NCBI RefSeq assembly: GCF_010723735.1
Contig: NZ_BLLB01000002.1
Coordinates: 620,001 to 684,000, forward strand
Origin: Mycolicibacterium hippocampi
GTDB lineage: Bacteria; Actinomycetota; Actinomycetes; Mycobacteriales; Mycobacteriaceae
Length of the DNA stretch: 64,000 nucleotides
Direction of reading: 5' to 3'
The position numbers and the translations under genes are program-made. This document shows, in pieces, positions 1 through 7,579 of this stretch (its first letter is position 1; each line of letters starts with the position of its first letter). The notes below the pieces were generated by a model. That model saw nothing but the letters and a program-made list of their open reading frames with translations. It was not told where the DNA came from and ran no database searches.

Positions 1-677
1 CAGGCATAGCCGTCCATCTGGGACTGCGGCACCTCGATGTAGCTGCGGCTGAGCCCGAGCCTCGGGAAGACCTGGCCTTGGAGCAGTTCGGTGAAAGTAG
101 TGTTCATGGCGATCGCGGAGACGCGGCCGAGCAGTCCGATGCTGGGGTTGGAGTATCTGCGTTGTTCGCCGGGTGCGGCATCAGGTTTCCACTGTCGGAA
201 GTACGTCTGCATCTGGGCTTCGTCGGTGACGTCGGCCGGGAACTGCAGCGGCAACCCGCCGGCGGTGTAGGTTCCGAGATTCAGCAGGGTCGCCCTGTCG
301 ATCGCGCTGCCCGCCAACTCCGGCAGGTACGTACCGGGGTGTTCGTTGAGTGAGATCCGTCCGAGTGCCTGTGCGTAGGTGGCTGCAGTCGCGGTGAAAG
401 TCTTGGACAACGAACCGATCTCGAAGATCGTCTCGGGTGTCACCGGGGCCGCACTCTGCCTCGACGCGACTCCGTAGGTGAAGTGGCGCTGACGGCCGTC
501 GACCGTCACCGCGACGGCCATCCCCGGTATACCGTATTCGGCCAGCAGCGCTCCGAATGCTTCGTCCACCGCCGCGGCGACAGGATCAGGACGTGCGGCG
601 GCAGGACCCGCGATGGACATCGTGAACAGCACGACTACCGACAGCAGTGCCGTGACCACCCTGGTGACGATTTGCAA
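1..677 (-). CDS. AmpC-like class C beta-lactamase/serine hydrolase, 3' end cut off by the window
   Basis: About 225 codons of a secreted serine hydrolase; the C-terminus lies outside the window. A TTG start at 677 is chosen because AGAGGGG lies 7 nt upstream and because it yields a good signal peptide (residues 1 to about 28, ending GPAAA). The mature part carries the serine beta-lactamase signature S-L-S-K (Ser89-Lys92, in EIGSLSKTF) and a Y-S-N triad (175-177, in RRYSNPS), which is the class C arrangement. The third motif, KTG, would lie beyond the edge. It probably acts outside the membrane on beta-lactams or peptidoglycan-like esters or peptides; the substrate is not known. The TetR gene ends about 30 bp upstream on the same strand, so a shared transcript is possible. 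A DD-peptidase or esterase of the same fold is the main alternative. Confidence 0.85.
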   Translation of the reverse strand, partial: MQIVTRVVTALLSVVVLFTMSIAGPAAARPDPVAAAVDEAFGALLAEYGIPGMAVAVTVDGRQRHFTYGVASRQSAAPVTPETIFEIGSLSKTFTATAATYAQALGRISLNEHPGTYLPELAGSAIDRATLLNLGTYTAGGLPLQFPADVTDEAQMQTYFRQWKPDAAPGEQRRYSNPSIGLLGRVSAIAMNTTFTELLQGQVFPRLGLSRSYIEVPQSQMDGYA

Positions 678-707
678 CTGAGAACCCCTCTGTATTTTCG
701 ATTTCCG

Positions 708-1286
708 TCAGCTTCGCCGTCGACGTCCTCGCTCGATGACAAGCTCGGCCAGTCGCAGGCCCCGCTCGACCGGCGCCGCGTCGACGCCGATCGCCAGTGC
801 ACTGAGCATTCCGTCGTAGATCAGCGCGATGTCGCCTGCCGCGCGACCCGGATCGCGTAGTCCGGCTGCGTCGGCCAACGACGTGAGCCGGGCGATCACG
901 AAGCGCTTGTGTTCGGCGGCCGCCCTGATACCGGCGTGGCCCGGCGGCAGTTGTGCTGCCGCGGCGATGTGGGCACATCCTCGCCGCACATCGGAATGAC
1001 GCGCCCACTCGTCGGTGGCGCCGAAGATGGCAAGCAGTCGGTCGACCGGGTCGGCCGCCGCATCGATCTGAGATTCCCACAGTGTTCGGAAGCGCTGGTC
1101 GCGGTCGGTCAGGTACGCAGCGACAAGGTCGTCCTTGCCGCTGAAGTTCTTGTAGAGAGATCCGGTGGCCACTCCGGCCCTCGCGATGACCGCGTCGACG
1201 CCCGTGGCCGCAATTCCGTTGGCGTAGAACAACTCGTCGGCAGCACGCAGTAGACGAGCGCGAGCGGGTTGCCGAATCGGTGACAT
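708..1286 (-). CDS. TetR/AcrR family transcriptional regulator
   Basis: A 192-residue one-component regulator. The N-terminal helix-turn-helix is clear at about residues 8-50 (LLRAADELFYANGIAATGVD, then GVATGSLYKNFSGKDDL), followed by an all-helical ligand-binding domain. The ATG at 1286 is preferred over an upstream in-frame TTG at 1310, because the latter would run into the divergent MFS gene that starts at 1305. Only 18 bp separate the two divergent starts, the classic layout for a TetR protein that represses an efflux gene and itself. The ligand is unknown. Confidence 0.88.
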   Translation of the reverse strand: MSPIRQPARARLLRAADELFYANGIAATGVDAVIARAGVATGSLYKNFSGKDDLVAAYLTDRDQRFRTLWESQIDAAADPVDRLLAIFGATDEWARHSDVRRGCAHIAAAAQLPPGHAGIRAAAEHKRFVIARLTSLADAAGLRDPGRAAGDIALIYDGMLSALAIGVDAAPVERGLRLAELVIERGRRRRS

Positions 1287-1304
1287 GCTGTCAGTATAGG
1301 CCGA

Positions 1305-2456
1305 GTGCAACGATCGTTCTACTCACTGGTCGCCTCCGGTGCCGCGCTGATTGCGTGTTGTTATGGGTTTGCCCGCTTCGCGTACGGGTTGTTCGCGCCT
1401 GTGCTGACCGATGAGTTCGGCCTCAGTTCCACGATTGTGGGGTCGATCGCGGCCGGAAGCTACGTCGGCTACTGTGCCGCGATCATCGCCAGCGCGACAT
1501 TGACCAGACGTCTCGGGCCGCGGCGGGTGGCGATCGGCGCGGGAATCGTTGCCACGCTGGGGATGACCATGGTCGCGCTGGCACCCTCTGCGTTGGTTCT
1601 TGCCGTCGGGGTCCTGATAGCCGGGTCCAGCACAGGCATCGCGTCGCCACCGCTGGCCGCGGCCATAGCGCACCGGATCAGCGGTGCTGTCGGTGACCGC
1701 GCTCAGACCATCGTGAACGCCGGCACCGGCGTCGGTGTGCTCATCTCGGGCCCGATCGCCTTCGCCCTGTCCGACCAGTGGCGACTGGCCTGGGGCGGGT
1801 ACGCGGTGCTCGCCGCCGTCACGACGATGTGGGTGGCCTCGAGCGTCGGCAACACCTCGGACTCGGTGATCGAACCGGTGCAGGTGCAGCGTTGGCGCAC
1901 CGGGACTTTCGGGTTGGTGGCGGCGTCGTTGCTCACCGGCATCGGCAGCATCACGGTGTGGGGTTTCGGCCGCGATCAGATCAGCACTGCCGGATCCGCC
2001 AGTGTCGGTGTCGCATCGATTGCGTGGATGGCGCTGGGAGCCGCAGGCATTGCCGGTGCGTTCGGCGGCGACCTGGCCCAACGGATCGGCCTCAGGCGCG
2101 CGTGGGTGGTTACCACCCTCGCGATGTCCTGCGCCACCGTCGGTCTCGCGATCGCCCCGTGGAATATCGTCGCGATCATGCTGTCCGTCAGCATCTTCGG
2201 CGCCGCCTACATCGGGCTGACGGGGCTGCTCCTGGTGTGGAGCACGCGGGTCTACCCGGACTCGCCGTCCCTGGGAGTCGGGCTGGCGTTCTTCACGATT
2301 GCGTTCGGCCAGGCGCTCGGCGCGCCCACCGCGGGCGTACTGATCGACGCACACGGGGCCACGACCACGTTCATCCTGTTTGCGTTGACGGGCGCCACGG
2401 CCGCCGTCGTGCGTCCCGTCACGGCCTCGGTCCACGCGTTGGATCGTCAGCACTGA
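1305..2456 (+). CDS. MFS transporter of the YbfB/YjiJ type
   Basis: A 383-residue integral membrane protein with about 12 hydrophobic segments. The start (CCYGFARFAYGLFAPVLTDE) and the glycine-rich second helix (GSIAAGSYVGYC) match the YbfB/YjiJ-like branch of the major facilitator superfamily, and loop 2-3 carries TRRLGPRRV, the usual basic MFS motif. The GTG start at 1305 leaves an 18-bp divergent promoter shared with the TetR gene, which suggests a drug- or metabolite-responsive exporter. The substrate cannot be read from the sequence. Confidence 0.85.
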   Translation: MQRSFYSLVASGAALIACCYGFARFAYGLFAPVLTDEFGLSSTIVGSIAAGSYVGYCAAIIASATLTRRLGPRRVAIGAGIVATLGMTMVALAPSALVLAVGVLIAGSSTGIASPPLAAAIAHRISGAVGDRAQTIVNAGTGVGVLISGPIAFALSDQWRLAWGGYAVLAAVTTMWVASSVGNTSDSVIEPVQVQRWRTGTFGLVAASLLTGIGSITVWGFGRDQISTAGSASVGVASIAWMALGAAGIAGAFGGDLAQRIGLRRAWVVTTLAMSCATVGLAIAPWNIVAIMLSVSIFGAAYIGLTGLLLVWSTRVYPDSPSLGVGLAFFTIAFGQALGAPTAGVLIDAHGATTTFILFALTGATAAVVRPVTASVHALDRQH

Positions 2457-2460
2457 CCAC

Positions 2461-4014
2461 TCACAGTGGGCACGTGGCACCCGCCGGAGGCAGCACCAGG
2501 TCGACCAGATAATCGGCGGCGATGTCGTCGACGCACTTGTTGGTTCCCCCGGTCACCACGGTGTGCCCCTCCCCCTCGACGGTGAGCAGGGCACTGCCCA
2601 GCGTTTTCGCGAGACTCACGCCGCCGGAGTGCGGTGTCGTCGGGTCCCCGGTGATCGACACCACGAGCGTGGGCGCAAGACCGTCGATCCCCGAGGCGTA
2701 AGGGAATCCCAGCGTCGGTTCGGCGGACCAGTGCTCACACCCGTCGCGGGCACCCGTCAAGGCGACGCCGGGGTCCATGAACGGTGCCGCGTCGAGAATC
2801 GCCCCACGCAGTGCATTGCCCTGCTCTTCGGTCAGTCGGTCCTCGTCCATGCAGTTGATGGCGTAGTTCGCCTCGGGCAGGTTGGTCCAGCCGATTTCCG
2901 GCCCGCTGAGCGCGAAGTCGCGGCCCATCTGCAGCAGTTCGTCACCTCTGCCCTGCCGCACCTCAGCGATCCCGGCGATGATGCGGGGCCAGGCCTCCTT
3001 GGAATACAGGCCAGAGACGACGCCACCGATCCCCTCGTCGAAATCCAGGTCGCGCTCCAGGGCCGGGACCGCCGAGTGGTACAGCGGTTGCATGATCTGT
3101 TGGAACACCTCGACAGCCCTGTCCGGATCGTTGCCGAGCGGGCAGCCGTCCTGGGTGACACAGAATGCGGCCATTTGATCGAATGCTCTTTGGAATCCGG
3201 CGTAGGCGCTGACCCGCCGCTCAATCGTCGCCTGGTGCGGATCGACGGCGCCGTCGAGCAACATCGCCCGGACGTTCTGCGGGAACTGCTCGGCATAAAC
3301 GGCACCCAGTCGTGTTCCGTAACTCTGTCCCAGGAAGGTAAGCTTCTCGTCACCGAGAACTGCGCGCAGCACATCGATGTCGCGGGCCGCATCGCGGGTT
3401 CCGACGCCGGCCAACACCTCAGCACCGCCGGAGCCTTCGGCGCACCGGTCAAAAATGCGCTTCGTATCCTCCTGTGTCCATTGCACAGTCGTGCCCTGCG
3501 CGCTGAGCCACACGTCACCGCGGGCGGCTTCGGCGTTGGTGTAGCAGTCGATTGCCGGCTCTGAGGCACCCACACCGCGGGGATCGAAGCCCACCAGGTC
3601 GAAGCGTTCGGTCAATCGGCTTTCCGGCAGCGACGCCGCCGTCGCGGCAGCACCGAACAACCCTGAGCCACCCGGCCCTCCCGGGTTCATCACCAGGGAA
3701 CCGATGGCCTCACCGCGAGCGGGTACCCGCATCACGGCAAGCTTGGCGGTTCGGCCCTCTGGCTCCTGGTAATCGAGTGGGACTTCGAGTCGGCCGCACT
3801 GAGCTGTCTCGGCGCCGGCGAACACTGCCTGCTCTATCGACGTTGCGGCGAACCCAGCACAGTCTCCCCAGGCGATCTGCTGGTCGTAGAACCGCTCGAG
3901 CTGGTCCGGTGTCTGCGGTGGCGGCGAGCCCGCGCCACAGGCTGCCAGCAGAGATGAGAGGAGTACGGCCGTGCTGACGGCGACGACACCACGGATGAAC
4001 GGCCAGGAATTCAC
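2461..4014 (-). CDS. Hip1/CaeA-like lipoprotein serine peptidase (alpha/beta hydrolase with TAP-like C-terminus)
   Basis: A 517-residue exported lipoprotein. It has a signal peptide with lipobox LLAAC (Cys26), an alpha/beta hydrolase core with oxyanion region NPGGPGGSG, nucleophile Ser231 in GQSYGT, Asp457 (ITGDP) and His484 (GEGHT), and a Cys-containing TAP-like C-terminus. Size and triad spacing closely match M. tuberculosis Hip1/CaeA (Rv2224c) and its paralogue Rv2223c, cell-envelope serine proteases/esterases. The GTG start at 4014 has no Shine-Dalgarno sequence, and the upstream promoter-like box places a leaderless transcription start on it. It shares a 19-bp upstream box with the S9 peptidase gene 5 kb away. 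Assignment to the family is firm; orthology to Hip1 itself is inferred. Confidence 0.88.
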   Translation of the reverse strand: MNSWPFIRGVVAVSTAVLLSSLLAACGAGSPPPQTPDQLERFYDQQIAWGDCAGFAATSIEQAVFAGAETAQCGRLEVPLDYQEPEGRTAKLAVMRVPARGEAIGSLVMNPGGPGGSGLFGAAATAASLPESRLTERFDLVGFDPRGVGASEPAIDCYTNAEAARGDVWLSAQGTTVQWTQEDTKRIFDRCAEGSGGAEVLAGVGTRDAARDIDVLRAVLGDEKLTFLGQSYGTRLGAVYAEQFPQNVRAMLLDGAVDPHQATIERRVSAYAGFQRAFDQMAAFCVTQDGCPLGNDPDRAVEVFQQIMQPLYHSAVPALERDLDFDEGIGGVVSGLYSKEAWPRIIAGIAEVRQGRGDELLQMGRDFALSGPEIGWTNLPEANYAINCMDEDRLTEEQGNALRGAILDAAPFMDPGVALTGARDGCEHWSAEPTLGFPYASGIDGLAPTLVVSITGDPTTPHSGGVSLAKTLGSALLTVEGEGHTVVTGGTNKCVDDIAADYLVDLVLPPAGATCPL

Positions 4015-4036
4015 GAACGCATGGAAGACCGTGCCC

Positions 4037-4055
4037 CTGCGGCACAGTCAAGTCG
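4037..4055 (-). promoter_or_regulatory. Shared 19-bp promoter/operator box upstream of the Hip1-like peptidase
   Basis: On the minus strand this reads CGACTTGACTGTGCCGCAG. The identical 19 bases occur at 9500-9518, and in both places the box ends 22 nt before a start codon. It contains TTGACT (-35-like, 4051-4046). With a 19-bp spacer the -10 hexamer would be TTCCAT (4026-4021), placing a transcription start at the GTG. Here the box extends into a dyad, GTGCC-N5-GGCAC. Long spacers with a dyad inside are typical of MerR-family activation. The -10 match is weak. Confidence 0.55.
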
Positions 4056-4078
4056 ACTACTCCTCGCGGCCGGGCCGC

Positions 4079-4687
4079 TCACAGGGGTGGCCAGTGTCGC
4101 AGGGCCCCGTCGGCGACTTGCTGGAGTTCGTCGCGGCTCACCCCTGTGGCGGCCTGGACGGCGATGCCGTTTCCGACTGTCATCAGATACCGGGCGAGAA
4201 GCCCGGGGTCGGTCTCCGCCGGCAGATCCCCGTCTTCGACGGCTTTTCCGAACCGCTCGCACAGTAGCGACCAGGTCGCCTCACGGCAGGTCATCAACAT
4301 GTCGCGGGCCGGTCTCCCGGTGTCGCCTGCGGACAGCGATCCCTGGACAGTCAGGCACCCTGCGGGTGCGTCGGGCCGTGTGGTGGTGCGGACCGAGCCG
4401 GCGAGGAACTTCTCCGCCACCCGGCGGGCTGTCGGCTCCTGCAGCGCTTTGACGAGGTACCCACCGGGCCCTTCGAGGTATCGCTGCAGCGCCGCGCGAA
4501 ACAGCTGTTCCTTGTTCCCGAACGCGGCGTACATGCTGGTGCGGTTGATGCCCATCGCGCGGGTGAGGTCGGTGAGGGTGGCGCCGTCGTAGCCCTGCTC
4601 CCAGAAGACGAACATGGCTCGCTCCAGCGCTTCGTCGACGTCGAAGCCCCTGGGCCGCCCGATAGATGTGGTCTTCGTGGAATCCAT
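4079..4687 (-). CDS. TetR/AcrR family regulator divergent from an SDR gene
   Basis: A 202-residue TetR protein. It starts GRPRGFDVDEAL and its helix-turn-helix spans about residues 10-55 (GATLTDLTRAMGINRTSMYA, then FGNKEQLF). The C-terminal half (about 80-200) resembles TetR_C domains of the YxaF/LmrA-like group, including the region PAGCLTVQGSLSAG. The ATG at 4687 is chosen since the longer open frame upstream would overlap the divergent SDR gene. It probably represses that SDR gene and itself through the ACCG-AA-CGGT element between them. The inducer is unknown. Confidence 0.88.
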   Translation of the reverse strand: MDSTKTTSIGRPRGFDVDEALERAMFVFWEQGYDGATLTDLTRAMGINRTSMYAAFGNKEQLFRAALQRYLEGPGGYLVKALQEPTARRVAEKFLAGSVRTTTRPDAPAGCLTVQGSLSAGDTGRPARDMLMTCREATWSLLCERFGKAVEDGDLPAETDPGLLARYLMTVGNGIAVQAATGVSRDELQQVADGALRHWPPL

Positions 4688-4710
4688 GCCGGGGCAATAA
4701 TACCTTTTCC

Positions 4711-4786
4711 GGACCGAACGGTATGGAAATATTTCGCTCCGACCCCGAGTTGCGGACCGAATAAGTGCATAACTGAGAGGACCGAA
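4711..4786. promoter_or_regulatory. Likely TetR operator region: ACCGAACGGT palindrome plus GGACCGAA repeats
   Basis: The 102-bp divergent intergenic region holds a near-palindrome ACCG-AA-CGGT at 4713-4722, within ATACC...GGTAT arms at 4700-4724. Two further direct copies of the half-site GGACCGAA lie at 4754-4761 and 4779-4786. The last copy overlaps the ribosome binding site of the SDR gene (GAGAGG...). ACCG-N2-CGGT is a common TetR-type operator form. Assignment to the neighbouring TetR protein is by position only. Confidence 0.5.
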
Positions 4787-4789
4787 CCC

Positions 4790-5572
4790 ATGAGCACACC
4801 CGTCGCCCAAACACACGCCGGCACATCTGCACGGCCGTTGGCAGGGCGTCGCGCCCTGGTCACCGGCGGCTCCCGGGGGATCGGCGCAGCGATCGTGCGC
4901 CGCCTGGCCGACGACGGAGCGACCGTGACGTTCACCTATCACTCCTCACCGCAGCGCGCCGAGGAACTCGTCGCGCACGCGTCAGGGTCGGGGTCGTCGG
5001 TGACTGCGGTGAAGGCCGACAGCGCCGACGTAGCGGCGATCCGGCGCGCAGTCGACAACACCGCAGATCGCCTCGGCGGGTTGGATATTCTGGTCAACAG
5101 CGCCGGCGTCGCGCATCTCGACCCGGTCGAGTCCTTCCCGATGGATCAGTTCGATCGTCTGGTGGCCGTCAACGTCCGCGGCGTGTTCGCCGCAGTCCAG
5201 GCAGCTGTTCCTCACATGGACGGAACGGGTCGCGTCATCACCATCGGCAGTGTCAACGGTGACCGCGTTCACCTCCCGACACTGTCGGTCTACGCGATGA
5301 CCAAGGCCGCGGTGGCCGGACTGACCCGCGGGTTGGCACGTGAACTGGGCCCACGGGGGATCACTGTCAACAACCTCGCCGTCGGTCCCACCGAAACCGA
5401 CATGAATCCTGACGACGATAGCGACTTCGCCGGCGTCACCCGCGCGACCACGGCGCTCGGGCGCTACGGTCAGCCCCGCGACATCGCCAGCGCCGTGGCC
5501 TATCTCGCGCTCCCCGAAGCCGGGTTCATCACCGGGGCGACGTGGCACGTCGATGGCGGGTTCAACGCCTGA
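4790..5572 (+). CDS. SDR family NAD(P)-dependent oxidoreductase
   Basis: A 260-residue classical short-chain dehydrogenase/reductase. It has a Rossmann motif TGGSRGIG (about residues 24-31), an NSAG structural motif, the active site Ser plus Y-A-M-T-K (about 166-170), and a C-terminal WHVDGG typical of FabG-like members. The ATG follows GAGAGG. It is divergent from a TetR gene whose putative half-sites overlap its promoter and RBS, so expression is probably inducible. TetR/SDR pairs of this type often deal with small carbonyl compounds, but the substrate here is unknown. Confidence 0.88.
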   Translation: MSTPVAQTHAGTSARPLAGRRALVTGGSRGIGAAIVRRLADDGATVTFTYHSSPQRAEELVAHASGSGSSVTAVKADSADVAAIRRAVDNTADRLGGLDILVNSAGVAHLDPVESFPMDQFDRLVAVNVRGVFAAVQAAVPHMDGTGRVITIGSVNGDRVHLPTLSVYAMTKAAVAGLTRGLARELGPRGITVNNLAVGPTETDMNPDDDSDFAGVTRATTALGRYGQPRDIASAVAYLALPEAGFITGATWHVDGGFNA

Positions 5573-5629
5573 GCTGGTAGCCAGCGCGCCCAAGTTTCAC
5601 ACACACCCGAAGCATTTGCCAGAGCGCAA

Positions 5630-6892
5630 CTAGTTGCTGGTTGCCGTCGGTGGTGGTTGGTAGGGGGTGTACCACTTCCATTGGGCGCGTTCGCCGGTCG
5701 GTCCGGGGTAGGGGGCGACGGCCGGGGGTGGTGTGGTGGGTGGTCGGGCCAGGGATCCCGCGCTGAGTTCCTGGCCTTCGTTGTCGGTGACTGTGAGGCG
5801 GTGCGCAGGCCCGGTGAGGGTGATCCCGCCCAGGTGATGCAGCCGATGGTGGTAAGGGCAGAGCAAGACCAGGTTGTCGAGTTCGGTGGGGCCGCCGTCT
5901 TCCCAGTGCCGCAGGTGATGGGCGTGCAGGCCTCGGGTGGCGCCGCAGCCGGGGACCACGCAGCAGCGGTCGCGGTGCTGCAACGCCCGGCGTAGCCGCC
6001 GGTTGACGGTGCGGGTGGCCCGCCCGGCGCCGATCACCCGGCCCTGGCGTTCGAACCACACCTCACAGGTCGCATCACAGAGCATCATGCGACGTTCACT
6101 GTCAGACAACAAGGGACCGAGGTGCAGTGACGCCACGTGCTGGTCGACGTCGAGGTGGGCGATCACGGTGGTGCGTTGCCCGTGCGGGCGGCGCGCCACC
6201 TCGGTGTCCCAGCCGGCTTCGACGACACTCATGAACGCATCCGCGGTGCTCGGAAACGGCGGCGCCTGATCCGACATCACTCCGCCGGTGTCGTGGTCGT
6301 GTCGCCACGCGGTGACCAGCGCGTCGAGATGGGAGGCCAGGGCGGCGTCGACGACCGCGGCCTCAGCGTGTGGCAGCCGGATCCGGTAGGTGGCGTGGGT
6401 GTCGTCGCCGGTCTTGATGACCGACCGCTCCCACACCGGGTCGGGCTCCGGTTGGGGTTGCGGCTTGGGTTCGGGTTTGGGTCGGGGGGCTGCTTTGAGG
6501 GCGGTGTGCAGTTGGGTGACCGTCGCCGATTCGGCCAGCTGCGCGTAATGCTCATCGGAGCCGGTGGCGGCGCGCCCGGCGATCACCCCGACCTGATCCA
6601 ACGACAACCGCCCCTCGCGCAACCCTCGGGTGCAGCGCGGAAACTCTGCGAGCCGCCCCGCGATGGTGGTGATGGTGTGCGCGTTGGACGGTGAGGTGCC
6701 CAGTTTCCAGGCCACCAACCCCGCCACCGAACGCGCCCCGGTCAACCCGCAGAGTTCGTCGCGGTCGATCTCGGCGACGATCTCCACGATCCGCCCATCG
6801 ATCGCGTTACGCTGACCCGCCAGCTCCGCCAACTCGTCGAACAACACCTCAAGACGCTCCTTGGGAGCCAAAGAAGTTGCCGCCGAAGACAT
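5630..6892 (-). CDS. DUF222/HNH endonuclease-signature protein (13E12 repeat family)
   Basis: A 420-residue protein with an N-terminal DUF222 domain (about residues 15-300) and a C-terminal HNH nuclease signature: paired Cys in CCVVPGCGA, then HAHHLRHW, then LVLLCPYHHRLHH. This is the abundant mycobacterial '13E12' family, present in many copies per genome and prone to gene conversion. The biochemical role is unsettled; a metal-dependent DNA nuclease is expected. A Pro-rich linker (about residues 135-155, many PKPEP repeats) separates the halves. Its TAG stop falls in a perfect 12-bp palindrome GCAACTAGTTGC (5626-5637). Nothing beside it suggests a mobile element boundary. Confidence 0.92.
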   Translation of the reverse strand: MSSAATSLAPKERLEVLFDELAELAGQRNAIDGRIVEIVAEIDRDELCGLTGARSVAGLVAWKLGTSPSNAHTITTIAGRLAEFPRCTRGLREGRLSLDQVGVIAGRAATGSDEHYAQLAESATVTQLHTALKAAPRPKPEPKPQPQPEPDPVWERSVIKTGDDTHATYRIRLPHAEAAVVDAALASHLDALVTAWRHDHDTGGVMSDQAPPFPSTADAFMSVVEAGWDTEVARRPHGQRTTVIAHLDVDQHVASLHLGPLLSDSERRMMLCDATCEVWFERQGRVIGAGRATRTVNRRLRRALQHRDRCCVVPGCGATRGLHAHHLRHWEDGGPTELDNLVLLCPYHHRLHHLGGITLTGPAHRLTVTDNEGQELSAGSLARPPTTPPPAVAPYPGPTGERAQWKWYTPYQPPPTATSN

Positions 6893-6937
6893 ACCACCAT
6901 CAAAACAGAGGGGTCCGACAAATCCGGCCCGCGCTAC

Positions 6938-7579
6938 CTAGGCGGCGATCGTCTCGGGGCCGGCCGCAGTTGCGGACCGGTCACGCGCGCGCCGCACCGC
7001 CCACCAGGTCACGAACAGTGCCACCGCCAACAGCGGGTAGCCCATGACGATCCGCGCGAACGCCAACCACCCGACTGAACCTGCGTCATAGAGCCAGTCC
7101 TGGACCAGGTACCGCGCGACGAAGACCCCCACGAAGGCCAGCGTGGCGATGTCGAACGCATGCAACGTCTTTCGATCAGCGTGCCATACCGGCCGGTCCC
7201 CCACGCTGGTGAGCGCATTCCAAATGACGCCCACCAGCGGCCGCCGCACCGCCACCGACGCTGCGAAGACCACGGCCAACGACACGCTCATCCAGATTCC
7301 CGGAAGGAAGTAGCCTTCGGCCGAGCCGGTGTACAACGCGATCAACGATGCGACCGCAACACCCAGCAGGCCGGAGACCGCAGGCTGGATCGGCTGCCTG
7401 CGAAGTCTGCGGAGCACGACCAGACCGATGCTGGCAGTGATCGCCACCACCACCGCCGCATCCAGCCCTGCAATCGCATTCGCGATCACAAAAGCCAGCG
7501 ACGGCACGCCCGCGGCCGCGAGCCCCGACATCCCGCCCATGCGGTCGAGCATTGTCGGACTCTGTTCGGCATCGGTCAT
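6938..7579 (-). CDS. DUF3159 family membrane protein
   Basis: A 213-residue polytopic membrane protein with about six hydrophobic segments. The features GGMSGLAAAGVPSLAFVIAN and WRR-like basic loops (LVVLRRLRRQ) match DUF3159, an actinobacterial family of unknown function. Its ATG overlaps the stop of the S9 peptidase gene by 4 bp (ATGA), so the two are translationally coupled in one operon, probably under the promoter box at 9500-9518. Function is unknown. Confidence 0.8.
   Translation of the reverse strand: MTDAEQSPTMLDRMGGMSGLAAAGVPSLAFVIANAIAGLDAAVVVAITASIGLVVLRRLRRQPIQPAVSGLLGVAVASLIALYTGSAEGYFLPGIWMSVSLAVVFAASVAVRRPLVGVIWNALTSVGDRPVWHADRKTLHAFDIATLAFVGVFVARYLVQDWLYDAGSVGWLAFARIVMGYPLLAVALFVTWWAVRRARDRSATAAGPETIAA

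Noticed and set aside
78..353. 91-codon plus-strand frame at the left edge
   Set aside because: Opposite the AmpC-like gene, which carries SLSK and YSN motifs in its own frame.
5626..5637. GCAACTAGTTGC perfect palindrome at the stop of the HNH gene as an attachment or target site
   Set aside because: Only 12 bp, with no second copy seen and no recombinase nearby. It is recorded in the HNH gene entry only.
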